A stretch of 64,000 bases of DNA from Bacillus sp. EAC. GTDB lineage: Bacteria; Bacillota; Bacilli; Bacillales; Bacillaceae_G. How positions within the stretch are numbered: the first letter of the stretch is position 1; each line of letters starts with the position of its first letter. Positions 1 to 11,808 of the stretch are shown piece after piece. The stretch spans positions 156,901 through 220,900 of the forward strand of contig NZ_NCSY01000007.1 in assembly GCF_002156875.1 (NCBI RefSeq), given 5' to 3'. The notes beneath the pieces are model-generated. The model did not search any database. It saw nothing but the letters and a program-made list of their open reading frames with translations, and had not been told where the DNA came from. The position numbers and the translations under genes are program-made.

Positions 1-2
1 TA

Positions 3-416
3 ATCGGAGCCGACGATTATGTGACTAAACCTTTCACTCCAATAGAATTGGTTGCTAGAGTAAATGCTCAGCTCCGACGGTTTATGAAGTTAAATCAACC
101 TAAAACAGATTATGTTACCTGTGTGGAATTTAGAGGACTATTTATTTCTCTTGATCAGCGTACAGTTACTTTATATGGAGACAGTATCGAGCTAACACCT
201 AAAGAGTTTGATATTTTGTATTTACTTGCTAGTCATCCAAAAAAAGTTTTTAGTGTGGAAAATATTTTTCGACAGGTGTGGGGTGAAGCGTACTTTGAAG
301 GTGGTAATACGGTGATGGTTCATATACGTACACTTCGGAAAAAACTTGAAGAAGATATACGGAAAGACAAATGGATTAAGACAGTATGGGGAGTAGGCTA
401 TACATTCAATGGTTAA
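3..416 (+). CDS. VanR-like OmpR-family response regulator (partial, N-terminus outside window)
   Basis: DNA-binding response regulator of a two-component system. The frame is open from base 3, so most of the receiver domain lies outside the window. What remains is the end of the receiver, with the conserved lysine in VTKPF, then a linker and a complete OmpR/PhoB winged helix (LTPKEFDILYLL near the start, VWGVGYTF at the end). The internal GTG at 21 is not the real start. The stop overlaps the kinase start by 8 nt, so the two genes are probably translationally coupled. The VanS-like kinase and VanY-type peptidase downstream make it VanR-like by context. Its signal and targets are unknown; no vanHAX genes are visible in the window. 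Confidence 0.9.
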   Translation: MGADDYVTKPFTPIELVARVNAQLRRFMKLNQPKTDYVTCVEFRGLFISLDQRTVTLYGDSIELTPKEFDILYLLASHPKKVFSVENIFRQVWGEAYFEGGNTVMVHIRTLRKKLEEDIRKDKWIKTVWGVGYTFNG

Positions 417-1515
417 AATGATGCGCAGTTTTCGTTCAAAGATGGTGTTGTTATTTGGCTTAAGTATGTTTCTATCAGGTATCCTAACGTATCTAATCTT
501 TAGAGGACTTCAGTTCTATTATCACATGATGGTCAGTTATGAAGATCCTATGGCTTATTTCCGTTTATTTATTGGGAGATTTGGAGATTTTAATATCTTC
601 TTTATATTATTTATTTTACTATCTTTCCTTTTTTTCTTTTTCCTTACTAAGCCCTATTCTACCTATTTTAAAGAAATTTCAAATGGAATTCATTATCTCG
701 CTCGCGGTGATTTTAAACATAAGGTACATATCCTTTCAAATGATGAGTTTAGGGATATTGCGGAAGATATTAATTTGGCCAGTGAAAAATTGGAAGAAGC
801 AATTCAACGAGGAGATTATTCGGAAAGCAGTAAGGATCAATTGGTCGTGAACTTAGCTCATGATTTGCGGACACCACTTACATCTGTTTTAGGTTATTTG
901 GATTTGATCCTAAAGGATGAGAGATTGACTAAAGATCAAGTCAGACACTTTTTAACCATTGCCTTTACTAAATCTCAACGTTTAGAAAGACTAATTGATG
1001 AATTATTCGAGATAACTAGAATGAACTATGGAATGGTGTCAGTTGAGAAAGGGAGAATAAATTTAACTGACCTACTTAATCAATTAAAGGAAGAATTGTA
1101 TCCTGCATTCGAAAAGAATCATTTGATTGCTAGGATGAATAGTACGCCCCATTTACCCATTTTTGGTGATGGAGATTTGATAGTACGTGTTTTTGAAAAT
1201 CTTATGACTAATGCAATACGGTATGGATATGAAGGTCAGTATGTCGATATAAACGGTTTTGTTGATGCAGAAGAAGTGGTAGTTCAAGTAGTGAATTATG
1301 GAGATATCATTCCTCCTGATGAACTCCCAAATCTCTTTGATATGTTCTATACAGGAGACAAAGCTCGAACTCATAAAGAAGATAGCACAGGTCTTGGCTT
1401 GTTTATTGCGAAGAATATTGTGGAACTGCATTATGGATCAATTAATGCCGAAAGTAGTTTAATTCAGACAATTTTTGAAGTCCGTTTCCCAATGGAAAGT
1501 GAACTAAATAAGTAA
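409..1515 (+). CDS. VanS-like membrane sensor histidine kinase
   Basis: Sensor kinase, 368 aa, partner of the regulator just upstream. It has one membrane segment at about residues 11-32, a short extracytoplasmic loop, a second segment at about 61-81, and then a HAMP-like linker. The HisKA domain carries the phospho-accepting His151 (LAHDLRTPLTS). The HATPase domain has an N box (ENLMTNAIRYG) and a G2 box (STGLGLFIAKNIVELH). The short sensor loop and the order regulator-kinase-VanY match VanRS-type pairs that monitor the cell envelope. It could equally be a generic envelope-stress kinase, because the ligand cannot be read from sequence. Confidence 0.9.
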   Translation: MVKMMRSFRSKMVLLFGLSMFLSGILTYLIFRGLQFYYHMMVSYEDPMAYFRLFIGRFGDFNIFFILFILLSFLFFFFLTKPYSTYFKEISNGIHYLARGDFKHKVHILSNDEFRDIAEDINLASEKLEEAIQRGDYSESSKDQLVVNLAHDLRTPLTSVLGYLDLILKDERLTKDQVRHFLTIAFTKSQRLERLIDELFEITRMNYGMVSVEKGRINLTDLLNQLKEELYPAFEKNHLIARMNSTPHLPIFGDGDLIVRVFENLMTNAIRYGYEGQYVDINGFVDAEEVVVQVVNYGDIIPPDELPNLFDMFYTGDKARTHKEDSTGLGLFIAKNIVELHYGSINAESSLIQTIFEVRFPMESELNK

Positions 1516-1630
1516 GATAGAATTAATTAAAAAATATAATTTAAGAAAAATTTAAGATTTACCCTACTCTTTTTTTAAACAGTTTTATCTATTCTTTAAA
1601 GCAAAGAAGAATACGGAGGAAACTAAAAAA

Positions 1631-2512
1631 ATGAAGAAGTGGGGATTTTTATTATTATTACTATTGAGCTTGTGTTTATCTTTTTTGAAAATTGAACCTT
1701 TTTTCGGACCAAAAGTAGAAATACAAAAATATAGTCAATATACATATGATGAAGTAGAGGATAGTACTACTACTGAAAATATCACCAAAAATGAGATCAC
1801 AAAAGAAGATATCTATCAGGGAAACCTGCTTTTGGTCAACAGTGAATACCCAGTTCACCCAGAAAGTATTAAATCAGATGTCATAAATTTATCAACTCAA
1901 AATGAAATGACAAAGGGATATGGCGTGAAAGATAGCGACATTTATTTGTCAAAGTATATAGCAAGTAGATTTACAGATATGATTACCGCTGCGGAAAAAG
2001 ATGGAGTTGAAAATTACTCCATTACTAGTGGTTTTCGAGACTTTGAGAAGCAAAGTATACTATATCAAGAAATGGGTTCTGCCTATGCCTTACCAGCCGG
2101 CTATAGCGAACACAATTTGGGTTTATCTCTTGATGTAGGATCAACTCAAATGAAGATGGCTGAAGCACCTGAAGGAAAGTGGATAGAAAAAAATGCTTGG
2201 AAATATGGTTTCATTTTACGCTATCCAAAAGATAAAACAGATGTAACAGGAATTCAATATGAACCTTGGCATATTCGCTATGTTGGTTTGCCGCATAGTG
2301 CGGTTATGAAGGAAAAGAATTTTGCTTTAGAAGAATATTTAGAATACCTTAAAAAAGAAAAACACATTTCGGTTAGATATAATGGGAAAAAATACACGAT
2401 TACTTATTACCCTATTTCTCAAAGAAAAACGATTAACGTACAGGGAAATAGCCAATATGAGATTTCGGGTAACAATATGGATGGAGTAATTGTTACCGTT
2501 TTTGAACCGTAA
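1631..2512 (+). CDS. VanY-type D-alanyl-D-alanine carboxypeptidase (M15B)
   Basis: Zinc D,D-carboxypeptidase of 293 aa that would trim the terminal D-Ala of peptidoglycan stem peptides outside the membrane. An N-terminal hydrophobic segment (about residues 4-21) anchors or exports it. The M15 core is complete: SGFRDFEKQ, then SEHNLGLSLDVG with zinc ligands His161 and Asp168, and EPWHIRYVG with Glu211 and ligand His214. The C-terminal 60 residues lie outside the core. The gene starts 115 nt after the kinase, with GGAGG upstream of ATG, so it is probably regulated by the preceding two-component system. Without vanHAX it is more likely a wall-remodelling enzyme or low-level glycopeptide tolerance factor than full vancomycin resistance. 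Confidence 0.88.
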   Translation: MKKWGFLLLLLLSLCLSFLKIEPFFGPKVEIQKYSQYTYDEVEDSTTTENITKNEITKEDIYQGNLLLVNSEYPVHPESIKSDVINLSTQNEMTKGYGVKDSDIYLSKYIASRFTDMITAAEKDGVENYSITSGFRDFEKQSILYQEMGSAYALPAGYSEHNLGLSLDVGSTQMKMAEAPEGKWIEKNAWKYGFILRYPKDKTDVTGIQYEPWHIRYVGLPHSAVMKEKNFALEEYLEYLKKEKHISVRYNGKKYTITYYPISQRKTINVQGNSQYEISGNNMDGVIVTVFEP

Positions 2513-5570
<3,058 letters not shown>

Positions 5571-5878
5571 TTGGTGAAAACTTTCTAATCATATAATCCA
5601 ATAGGAACGTTCCAGTGATTACTAAAGCAGTGTCTTTCAATCTTTTCATTGTGACAAAAAGTTGAAGGCAAACTCAATCGGTGGTGCACACTTTATAATT
5701 CATAGTTACCGATCCTGCTCTATTCTATAGATCAATATGGCCGATTCTCCAAATGTGGAGATCGGCTTTTTTATGAATGAATTTGTAAAAAAAGGTCGAT
5801 GAAAAATGTTTTCTCCTTCATATTTCAATCATTTTATCTGATAATATAAATAGACGCATGATAAAAGGAGTGAAATAA
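5571..5878 (+). other. Intergenic region after rph
   Basis: No reading frame of note. It contains the terminator at 5740-5773 and the short leader of the next gene. Confidence 0.5.
5740..5773 (+). terminator. Rho-independent terminator
   Basis: Stem GCCGAT-CTCC against GGAG-ATCGGC with one bulged T, a short loop and a TTTTTT tail. It lies 170 nt after the rph stop. Confidence 0.75.
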
Positions 5879-6757
5879 ATGACTGTAAAAGAGGGATTTA
5901 TTGATGTAACAGGTGGGAAGGTGTGGTATCAGGTTCATGATACAAATACAAAAAGTACACCTGTTATTGTTTTGCATGGAGGACCTGGTTCATCGCATTA
6001 TTCATTGCAGGGGTTGCAATTACTATCAGAAGATCGTCCAGTTATTTTTTATGATCAGTTGGGATGCGGGAAGTCTGATCGGCCAACTGACACTTCTTTA
6101 TGGAATATTGATCGGTTTGTCGAGGAATTAGGGCAAATTCGAGAAGCGCTTTCTCTTGATAAGTATCATATACTCGGTCACTCATGGGGGACAACACTTG
6201 CTGCCGCTTATTATTTAGCCAATCCAGAAGGCGTGAATAGTATTATCTTTTCAAGCCCATGTTTAAGCGCTCCATTATGGGCAGAGGATCAGGAAAGAAA
6301 TAGGAAACTACTACCAATTGATGTTCAACAAACATTAAAAAGTTGTGAGGAAAAAGGAACAACTGAGTCAGAGGACTACAAGAAAGCTACCTCGGTATTT
6401 AATAAGCATTTCGTTTGCAGATTAGACCCGTATCCAGAATTTCTGAAAAAAGGAGCACATTACAGAAATCCGGGGGTTTACAATGTTATGTGGGGTCCAT
6501 CTGAGTTTCACGTGACCGGAAACTTAAAGGATTTTGACTGTACGTCGCAATTAAAAGACATTCATGTTCCAACTATATATACTTGTGGGCGGTATGATGA
6601 AGCAACGCCTAAATCAACCGAATTATTCAGCACACTAACACCGAATGGAAAATTCCACGTATTCGAGCAAAGTGCACATATGCCGTACATAGAAGAGCCA
6701 GAAGAGTATATGCGAGTGATTGGAGGCTTTTTGAAGGAAGTAGACTTAAACAATTAA
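5879..6757 (+). CDS. Proline iminopeptidase-like alpha/beta hydrolase (S33)
   Basis: Cytoplasmic serine hydrolase of 292 aa. The oxyanion-hole motif HGGPGSSH and the nucleophile elbow GHSWGT (Ser102) are typical of family S33 proline iminopeptidases, which remove N-terminal proline from peptides. The rest of the triad is Asp240 (GRYDEATP) and His267 (SAHMPY). Length agrees with the tricorn-interacting-factor F1 type. ATG follows AAAGGAG by 8 nt. Monocistronic by spacing. Some S33 members act on other amino acids or esters, so substrate is inferred from the family. Confidence 0.85.
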   Translation: MTVKEGFIDVTGGKVWYQVHDTNTKSTPVIVLHGGPGSSHYSLQGLQLLSEDRPVIFYDQLGCGKSDRPTDTSLWNIDRFVEELGQIREALSLDKYHILGHSWGTTLAAAYYLANPEGVNSIIFSSPCLSAPLWAEDQERNRKLLPIDVQQTLKSCEEKGTTESEDYKKATSVFNKHFVCRLDPYPEFLKKGAHYRNPGVYNVMWGPSEFHVTGNLKDFDCTSQLKDIHVPTIYTCGRYDEATPKSTELFSTLTPNGKFHVFEQSAHMPYIEEPEEYMRVIGGFLKEVDLNN

Positions 6758-6950
6758 TTCTTCACAAAGATAACTCATGGCTGAGACTAACTGGTTTTTT
6801 ATTTGAAATTAGAAAAAATCTATTGGAGCGGTCTTGTAAATAAAATATGCATAAAGTAGATATGTATAATGCAACTAAAGCAAGTTTGAGCTTAAGATAG
6901 TGGAAGATAGAGCCTAAAATTTTTGGGATCTATGAAGGAAGGAGCTCTAT

Positions 6951-7250
6951 ATGAATAAGATAGATGAATACTTTGAAACAGCGATGGAAGCCTGGAGTAT
7001 GATGCAAAAAACTACAGATGATGAAGGAGCAGAATGGGCAGAAAGGTTTGAGCGCTATTTTTATGAATTTATTGATGAATTGAAGAAATGGTGGGAAACA
7101 CTTGACCCAAAACCAACGAATATAGAGGATGCTGAGGAGTTACCTGAAGTGAAAAAATGGATGGAGAAAATTCCTGATCCTGTAAAACTAAATTTCCTAA
7201 CTGAATTAGAGGATATATTGGATGGTTTAGATACGGTACGTTTTGATTAA
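6951..7250 (+). CDS. Hypothetical acidic protein, 99 aa
   Basis: I do not recognise a family. The protein is strongly acidic, rich in Trp and Tyr (AEWAERFERYFYEF, KKWWETLDP) and predicted helical, with no signal peptide, membrane segment or cysteine. AAGGAGC precedes the ATG by about 7 nt, which supports a real gene. It stands alone between a hydrolase and the cold-shock gene. Confidence 0.6.
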   Translation: MNKIDEYFETAMEAWSMMQKTTDDEGAEWAERFERYFYEFIDELKKWWETLDPKPTNIEDAEELPEVKKWMEKIPDPVKLNFLTELEDILDGLDTVRFD

Positions 7251-7611
7251 ATATAAGAGGTCATTAAAACAGATTTACCAAAATTTCCTAATGCTTACCT
7301 ATCTCAATGTCATATAACTATAGTTTTAAGTAAGGAAAAAGGATGTATTTTTTGATTTCAATACCTTTTAATTACTGATTTGATAGAAATGAAGCAGTTT
7401 TACAAGAAAAAGCAATTATTTGTGAAACCATAAATTTTGAGATGAGAAAATAAGACGAATTTTATAGTTTCAATGAAGTTTTTAATGGTCTGCAAAATGA
7501 CTATAATGCTTAAATATTTAACAAAAATTTAGGGGGATTTGATTATCTTTTACGATATTGTTAAAATTGAAATATTAAAATGTGTGTATAACACACAAGG
7601 AGGTAGCAATA
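7251..7611 (+). other. Intergenic region and cold-shock gene leader
   Basis: No protein gene. The distal part is the probable long 5' leader of the downstream csp gene. A TATAAT at 7503-7508 is a possible -10 box with only a weak -35 partner, which would give a leader of roughly 100 nt. Long structured leaders are usual for csp genes. Confidence 0.5.
7581..7597 (+). promoter_or_regulatory. Perfect palindrome abutting the csp ribosome binding site
   Basis: TGTGTGT-ATA-ACACACA is a perfect 7-bp inverted repeat with a 3-nt loop. It ends where the Shine-Dalgarno AAGGAGG (7597-7603) begins. In RNA it would form a hairpin next to the ribosome binding site, so a temperature-sensitive or protein-controlled translation switch is plausible. 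A repressor operator is the alternative. Confidence 0.5.
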
Positions 7612-7812
7612 TTGGAACATGGTAAAGTAAAATGGTTTAATGCAGAAAAAGGGTTTGGATTCATCGAACGTGAAAATGGTGACGATGTATTCGTTCACTT
7701 CTCAGCAATTCAAACTGACGGATTCAAATCATTAGATGAAGGTCAAGCAGTTACTTTTGAAGTAGAACAAGGGCAACGCGGACCACAGGCAACTAATGTT
7801 AAAAAAGCATAA
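7612..7812 (+). CDS. Cold-shock protein (CspA family)
   Basis: Single-stranded nucleic-acid-binding beta-barrel and RNA chaperone, 66 aa. It begins [19 protein letters not shown], containing RNP1 (KGFGFI), and continues with RNP2 (VFVHF). Length equals CspB/CspC/CspD of B. subtilis. The start is TTG at 7612: AAGGAGG lies 8 nt upstream, and homologues begin at this residue. The upstream in-frame ATG at 7582 lies within the palindrome and is not used in my view. A strong terminator follows, so it is monocistronic. Confidence 0.95.
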   Translation: MEHGKVKWFNAEKGFGFIERENGDDVFVHFSAIQTDGFKSLDEGQAVTFEVEQGQRGPQATNVKKA

Positions 7813-7820
7813 TTAACTAA

Positions 7821-7858
7821 AAAAGTCAGATTCTATCATGTAGAATCTGACTTTTTTT
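7821..7858 (+). terminator. Strong Rho-independent terminator after csp
   Basis: A 15-bp stem (AAAAGTCAGATTCTA and its complement) with loop TCATG and a run of seven T. Confidence 0.9.
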
Positions 7859-7913
7859 AATCTTTCAATGGTTATTTCAAAGTGACTATGAGGTATTCTA
7901 CTAAACGAGGGAA

Positions 7914-7961
7914 ATAAAAAAGCTGTATCAATAATTACAAAGTAATCAGAGATACAGCTTT
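7914..7961 (-). terminator. Terminator for the SASP-like gene
   Basis: Inverted repeat AAAGCTGTATC/GATACAGCTTT around a 21-nt loop. Read on the minus strand it ends in a T run, and it lies just after the minus-strand gene stop. Confidence 0.65.
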
Positions 7962-8007
7962 ATATTCAGATAAATAGATGTCTTACATATATAAGGATTA
8001 GTGGTTT

Positions 8008-8166
8008 TTAATCGCGCATAGCTCCTGCTTCTCGGGAAGTCATTGCACCTTGTCCTGCGTTTACATCATTTTGAATTTCTTGTTTTACTTTTTGTGGATC
8101 AGTTTTGGCGAATTCTGAATTCGTATTAGAACTCATATTCCCTTTAGCTTTGTAATCCTGTGGCAT
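8008..8166 (-). CDS. Gamma-type small acid-soluble spore protein-like, 52 aa
   Basis: Small hydrophilic protein with no cysteine or tryptophan. The segment NSEFAKTDPQKVKQEIQND resembles the TEFA(S/T)ET-VKxxN repeat of gamma-type SASPs (SspE), which act as an amino-acid reserve in the spore. Only one repeat-like unit is present. I start it at the ATG at 8166, because AAGGAGG lies 6 nt upstream; a longer in-frame version from 8196 would overlap that site. A sigma-G-like promoter is visible upstream. It could instead be another minor SASP or a spore-coat peptide. Confidence 0.6.
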   Translation of the reverse strand: MPQDYKAKGNMSSNTNSEFAKTDPQKVKQEIQNDVNAGQGAMTSREAGAMRD

Positions 8167-8199
8167 ATATATCCTCCTTAATTTATCATTTAACAAGCT

Positions 8200-8228
8200 T
8201 ATTATTTACAAATAATCTGCCTGTATAC
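8200..8228 (-). promoter_or_regulatory. Candidate sigma-G promoter
   Basis: On the minus strand GTATA (-35, consensus GHATR) and AATAATA (-10, consensus CATXHTA) are separated by 17 nt, upstream of the SASP-like gene. Six of seven -10 bases agree with the consensus. Confidence 0.5.
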
Positions 8229-8438
8229 CACTAGATAAAGTAAAGGAGGCTTCTTTATACAATGAGGCTTAAGTAGAAGCACTTTTTGTATTTCGATTAT
8301 CTGGCAATTTAGTTCAATAAGAAGACTAATTCTTTACTATATCGATATGATTTTTTTTAATATAAAATATTCTTAATAGAAAAAATGGAAAAATAATGAA
8401 TTTTTACGAATGATTAATTCAAATTTCGGGGTGGAAAA

Positions 8439-9119
8439 ATGAAAAATGCAGTAATTTTTGACATGGATGGTACCTTGTTTCAAACTGACAAAATATTAGA
8501 AATATCACTTGTTGACACATTTGATAAATTACGAATGAAGGATTTATGGATTGGGTTAACTCCAATAGATAAATACAAACAGATAATGGGTGTACCATTA
8601 CCCGTTGTATGGGAAAATTTATTGCCTGATCATTCAGATGAAGTAAGAATTTATGCTAACGATATTTTCCATCAAAAATTAGTGGAAAATATTGAAGTTG
8701 GAAATGGTGGATTATATCCAAATGTGATAGAAATTTTTGAGTTTCTATCTAAAAAAAATATACCAATCTTTATAGCGAGTAATGGCTTAACGGAATATCT
8801 AAATGCTATTATCAAATTTTACCAATTAAATCATTGGTTAATGGATGTTTATAGTATTCAGCAAATCGAATCATTAGATAAAACTGAACTTGTAAAAAAT
8901 ATAATCGAAACTCATTCAATAGAGGATGGAATAGTTGTTGGTGACAGATTATCTGATTTTAATGCAGCCAAAGAGAATGCCTTACTCGCAGTTGGTTGTA
9001 AATTTGACTTTGCGCAAGAAGAAGAATTGATAGAAGCAGACATTATTATAGATAATTTAATTTTATTAAAAGAAATTATAGAAGAGAGATATAAGCATAA
9101 TTTGATAGCAAATCCATGA
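8439..9119 (+). CDS. HAD-family phosphatase (phosphoglycolate phosphatase-like)
   Basis: Cytoplasmic haloacid-dehalogenase-superfamily hydrolase, 226 aa. Motif I is FDMDGTL with nucleophile Asp8 and acid/base Asp10. Motif II is the Ser in IASNG, a lysine follows (LDKTELVKN), and motif IV is VVGDRLSDFNAAKENA. The helical cap between motifs I and II fits subfamily IA. Such proteins dephosphorylate small metabolites; the substrate cannot be told. GGGGTGG precedes ATG. The gene stands alone. Confidence 0.85.
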   Translation: MKNAVIFDMDGTLFQTDKILEISLVDTFDKLRMKDLWIGLTPIDKYKQIMGVPLPVVWENLLPDHSDEVRIYANDIFHQKLVENIEVGNGGLYPNVIEIFEFLSKKNIPIFIASNGLTEYLNAIIKFYQLNHWLMDVYSIQQIESLDKTELVKNIIETHSIEDGIVVGDRLSDFNAAKENALLAVGCKFDFAQEEELIEADIIIDNLILLKEIIEERYKHNLIANP

Positions 9120-9439
9120 AAAATATTAATATAGAAGTTATTGTTATTTTGTTTTTGTCTTCATTATTCATTTGCAACGTGAGATGACAATGTATGTGTC
9201 TGGAGGCAATTTTTAAAGTCTTAAGCTGGTGTTTCCTTATTCAACTGAAGCACGCGTGAGATTTTATCATTGGAAAGCTTGACAAGACATGAAAAGTGTC
9301 GTAATTTAGATAGCAAATAGGACACCATTTAGTGTCTTTTGTTGATAACCAAGTGATTGAAGTTGATCGTAAAATCAGATTAAATTCTTAAATTCTAATG
9401 TTTACAACTTAAAAACTTAACAAAATCGGAGGAATAAAA
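9120..9439 (+). other. Intergenic region
   Basis: No supported gene. A weak hairpin GACAC/GTGTC followed by TTTT at 9319-9340 might be a terminator for the HAD gene. Confidence 0.4.
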
Positions 9440-9709
9440 ATGGCAAAAACAAACCTGTGTCAAAGCTGTGGCATGCCCTTGAAAGGATCAACTGACTTTG
9501 GAACTGAAAAGGATGGAAGACCATCAGAAAAATACTGTCATCATTGTTACGAAAATGGAGCATGGATTCATCCTGATGTAACTTTCGATGAATTTTATGC
9601 ATTCAGTTTAAAAAGGTTTCAAGAATCAGATATGAATCGAATTGAAAAATTTTTTCTAAATAAAATGTATACAAAAAAATTCTTGAAAAAATTAGAGCGC
9701 TGGAGCTAA
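9440..9709 (+). CDS. Putative zinc-ribbon protein, 89 aa
   Basis: Small protein whose N-terminus forms a treble of paired cysteines: CQSCG at about 7-11 and CHHCY at about 33-37, spaced as in the putative zinc-ribbon family often found in Firmicutes. An aromatic helix (FDEFYAFSLKRF) and a basic C-terminus follow. AATCGGAGGA precedes ATG. Role unknown; it could bind metal or nucleic acid. Monocistronic. Confidence 0.75.
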   Translation: MAKTNLCQSCGMPLKGSTDFGTEKDGRPSEKYCHHCYENGAWIHPDVTFDEFYAFSLKRFQESDMNRIEKFFLNKMYTKKFLKKLERWS

Positions 9710-10262
9710 ACACTAAGCAAACAATTTGGCAATCAATTACTATCTGCTACTTTTGTATTTTAGAGTGGTTTAGTCCATCTGGAGCACCTAATAATCTCAT
9801 TCAACAAAGGTATACCTTAGTTGAATACAAAGGACATTACATCTTAATTATGTGATGTCCTTTTATTTATACAATTTGAATAATTGTTATTTCGTATCTT
9901 CACTTAATAGAATAACTTATTAGTTCTGAATTACTAGTTTTTTTGAATACAAGCTAAAATTGACTACTTATTTACCAAACATATATGTCAATCCACGATT
10001 CGTAACTTTTGATCGATTTCTTTCTTTTAAAGATTCTTTAATGTATTTTTCACCTCAATAAATATAATGTTTTCCTCTTAATATCGTATTCTCTAAATGA
10101 CTTTCTTTTCTTCATCCAGTTAAGAAGAATCATTATCAAACATATAACTTGTGCCTAGCGTGTCAGTATACCGGAACCAGTTTGTTTTACTAATCGAAAG
10201 CTTAGTTGAACAAAAAGGATTTGATAAACAGGTTGTAGAAAGTCATATTAGGAGGGATATAG
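9710..10262 (+). other. Intergenic region
   Basis: About 550 nt without a supported gene. It holds the terminator at 9828-9869. A TTAGTTGAACA motif at 10202 recurs in other gaps of this window. Confidence 0.5.
9828..9869 (+). terminator. Rho-independent terminator
   Basis: AAAGGACATTAC pairs with GTGATGTCCTTT (one G-T wobble) and is followed by TTTTATTT. Confidence 0.75.
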
Positions 10263-11054
10263 ATGTCAAACCATGAAAATGAAGAAATGCTATCAGGAGG
10301 GAATGTCTCAAACGTTTATCGTTCGGGAGATACTGTGCGACGAGATTTAAAGTCAGATAGTCTTAAAATTCATAAGCTATTAAAGCATTTGGAGAATAAA
10401 GGTTTCAGTTATGCACCAAAGTTTATAGGCATTGATGATAAAGGAAGAGAAATCTTATCATTTATAGAAGGAGAAGCCGGTAATTATCCTTTAAAAGAAT
10501 ACATGTGGTCTGATGATGTTTTAATAGAAATAGCGAAAATGCTGCGACTTTATCATGATTCTGTGAGTGATTTTTCATTTGATGATAACTGGCAATCGAT
10601 AGATAATACTCCACATCAAAATGAGGTACTATGCCATAATGATTTTGCAATATACAACATAATTTTTAATAATGAAAGACCAATAGGTATTATTGATTTT
10701 GATGTTGCTGGGCCGGGTCCAAGACTTTGGGATATAGCTTATACTCTTTATACTTGCGTCCCCTTAAGTAGATTTTATCAATCTGAAGCTGGGGAGAAAG
10801 TTTATTATAATTCATCACAGCATGCTAATAAATTTAAACAAAGAATTGCGTTGTTTTTTGAATCTTACGGTGAGGAAATAGAAGGAAATCTTTTAGAAAT
10901 GGTATTGCTACGATTAGAAGGTATATGTAAAACAATTACAAGAATTGCCAGTGAAGGTGACGTTGCTTTTCAAAAGATGATAGATGAAGGGCATCTTGAA
11001 CATTATCAAAACGATATTAAATTTATTCGTGAATATGGAAAAGAGTGGATATAG
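10263..11054 (+). CDS. Aminoglycoside phosphotransferase (APH)-family kinase
   Basis: Small-molecule kinase of the APH/choline-kinase fold, 263 aa. The catalytic loop is CHNDFAIYNIIF (Brenner motif HNDxxxxN) and the metal-binding motif is IIDFDVAGPGPRLWDIAY. The N-lobe begins at a glycine-rich loop (LSGGNVSNVY). Family members phosphorylate aminoglycosides, choline, homoserine or other metabolites. Sequence alone does not show resistance, and chromosomal copies in Bacillus are usually of unknown substrate. AGGAGGG precedes ATG by 7 nt. Confidence 0.85.
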   Translation: MSNHENEEMLSGGNVSNVYRSGDTVRRDLKSDSLKIHKLLKHLENKGFSYAPKFIGIDDKGREILSFIEGEAGNYPLKEYMWSDDVLIEIAKMLRLYHDSVSDFSFDDNWQSIDNTPHQNEVLCHNDFAIYNIIFNNERPIGIIDFDVAGPGPRLWDIAYTLYTCVPLSRFYQSEAGEKVYYNSSQHANKFKQRIALFFESYGEEIEGNLLEMVLLRLEGICKTITRIASEGDVAFQKMIDEGHLEHYQNDIKFIREYGKEWI

Positions 11055-11154
11055 GGGTCCATAATAAATCTTTTTATGATTTAGCAGATTAGTTGAAAAA
11101 AATAGCGAATGTCTTAATTATTTATTTGGTTAATTGATTATTTGGAGGATTTAT

Positions 11155-11808
11155 ATGGACGACATTAGGAAAGTTATAAGACAAAGTAAAACGCTTAAAG
11201 GACCCTTTCATGAATTTAATACTAATAAAACGTCGGATTATCCAAATGAACTTTTTTTAGAATGGTTTCAAGAGGCAATTGATTATGGTGTACATGAACC
11301 TCACGCAATGACACTTTCAACAACTGACCATAATGGACTTCCAGATGCTAGGGTTTTGATTATTAAAGATGTTGATCAATATGGGTGGTATTTTGCATCA
11401 AGTTCACAAAGTGTAAAAGGCAAACAGATAGATATTAATCCAAATGTAGCTATGACTTTTTATTGGTCACTAATTGGAAGACAAGTCAGAATACGTGGAA
11501 GTGCCACTAAAATGGATAAAAAATTAAGTGCCCGAGACTTTTTAGGCCGAAGTACTGTAGCACGAGGAATAGCTTTGCTTGGCCAACAGAGTTCAATCTT
11601 AAAAGAACAACATGAATTAGATGAAGCACTAAATAAACAAATTGATATTTTAAAACATAATCCAAATTTAGTGTTTCCTTCTTGGACTTTGTATCGAGTA
11701 ATTGCAAAAGAGGTGGAGTTCTGGCAAGCTGATGAAGATCGTAAGCACGTAAGATTAAAATATAGTTTTGAGGGTGACAAGTGGTTAAAAAATCTATTAT
11801 GGGCTTAG
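11155..11808 (+). CDS. Pyridoxamine 5'-phosphate oxidase-family protein (PdxH-like)
   Basis: FMN-binding split-barrel protein, 217 aa. The order of motifs follows PdxH: EPHAMTLSTTD, DARVLIIKDVD, SSSQSVKGKQI, FYWSLIGRQVRIRG, then EFWQADEDRKHVRLKY at the C-terminus, where PdxH has its dimerisation and PLP-binding region. PdxH oxidises pyridoxamine or pyridoxine phosphate to PLP. Bacillus normally makes PLP with PdxST, so this may be a salvage enzyme or a related flavin oxidase. The start is ATG at 11155, with TTGGAGGA 8 nt upstream, rather than the in-frame ATG at 11134. Confidence 0.8.
   Translation: MDDIRKVIRQSKTLKGPFHEFNTNKTSDYPNELFLEWFQEAIDYGVHEPHAMTLSTTDHNGLPDARVLIIKDVDQYGWYFASSSQSVKGKQIDINPNVAMTFYWSLIGRQVRIRGSATKMDKKLSARDFLGRSTVARGIALLGQQSSILKEQHELDEALNKQIDILKHNPNLVFPSWTLYRVIAKEVEFWQADEDRKHVRLKYSFEGDKWLKNLLWA

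Noticed and set aside
539..850. 103-codon frame inside the histidine kinase gene
   Set aside because: Out-of-frame shadow of the membrane segments of the kinase.
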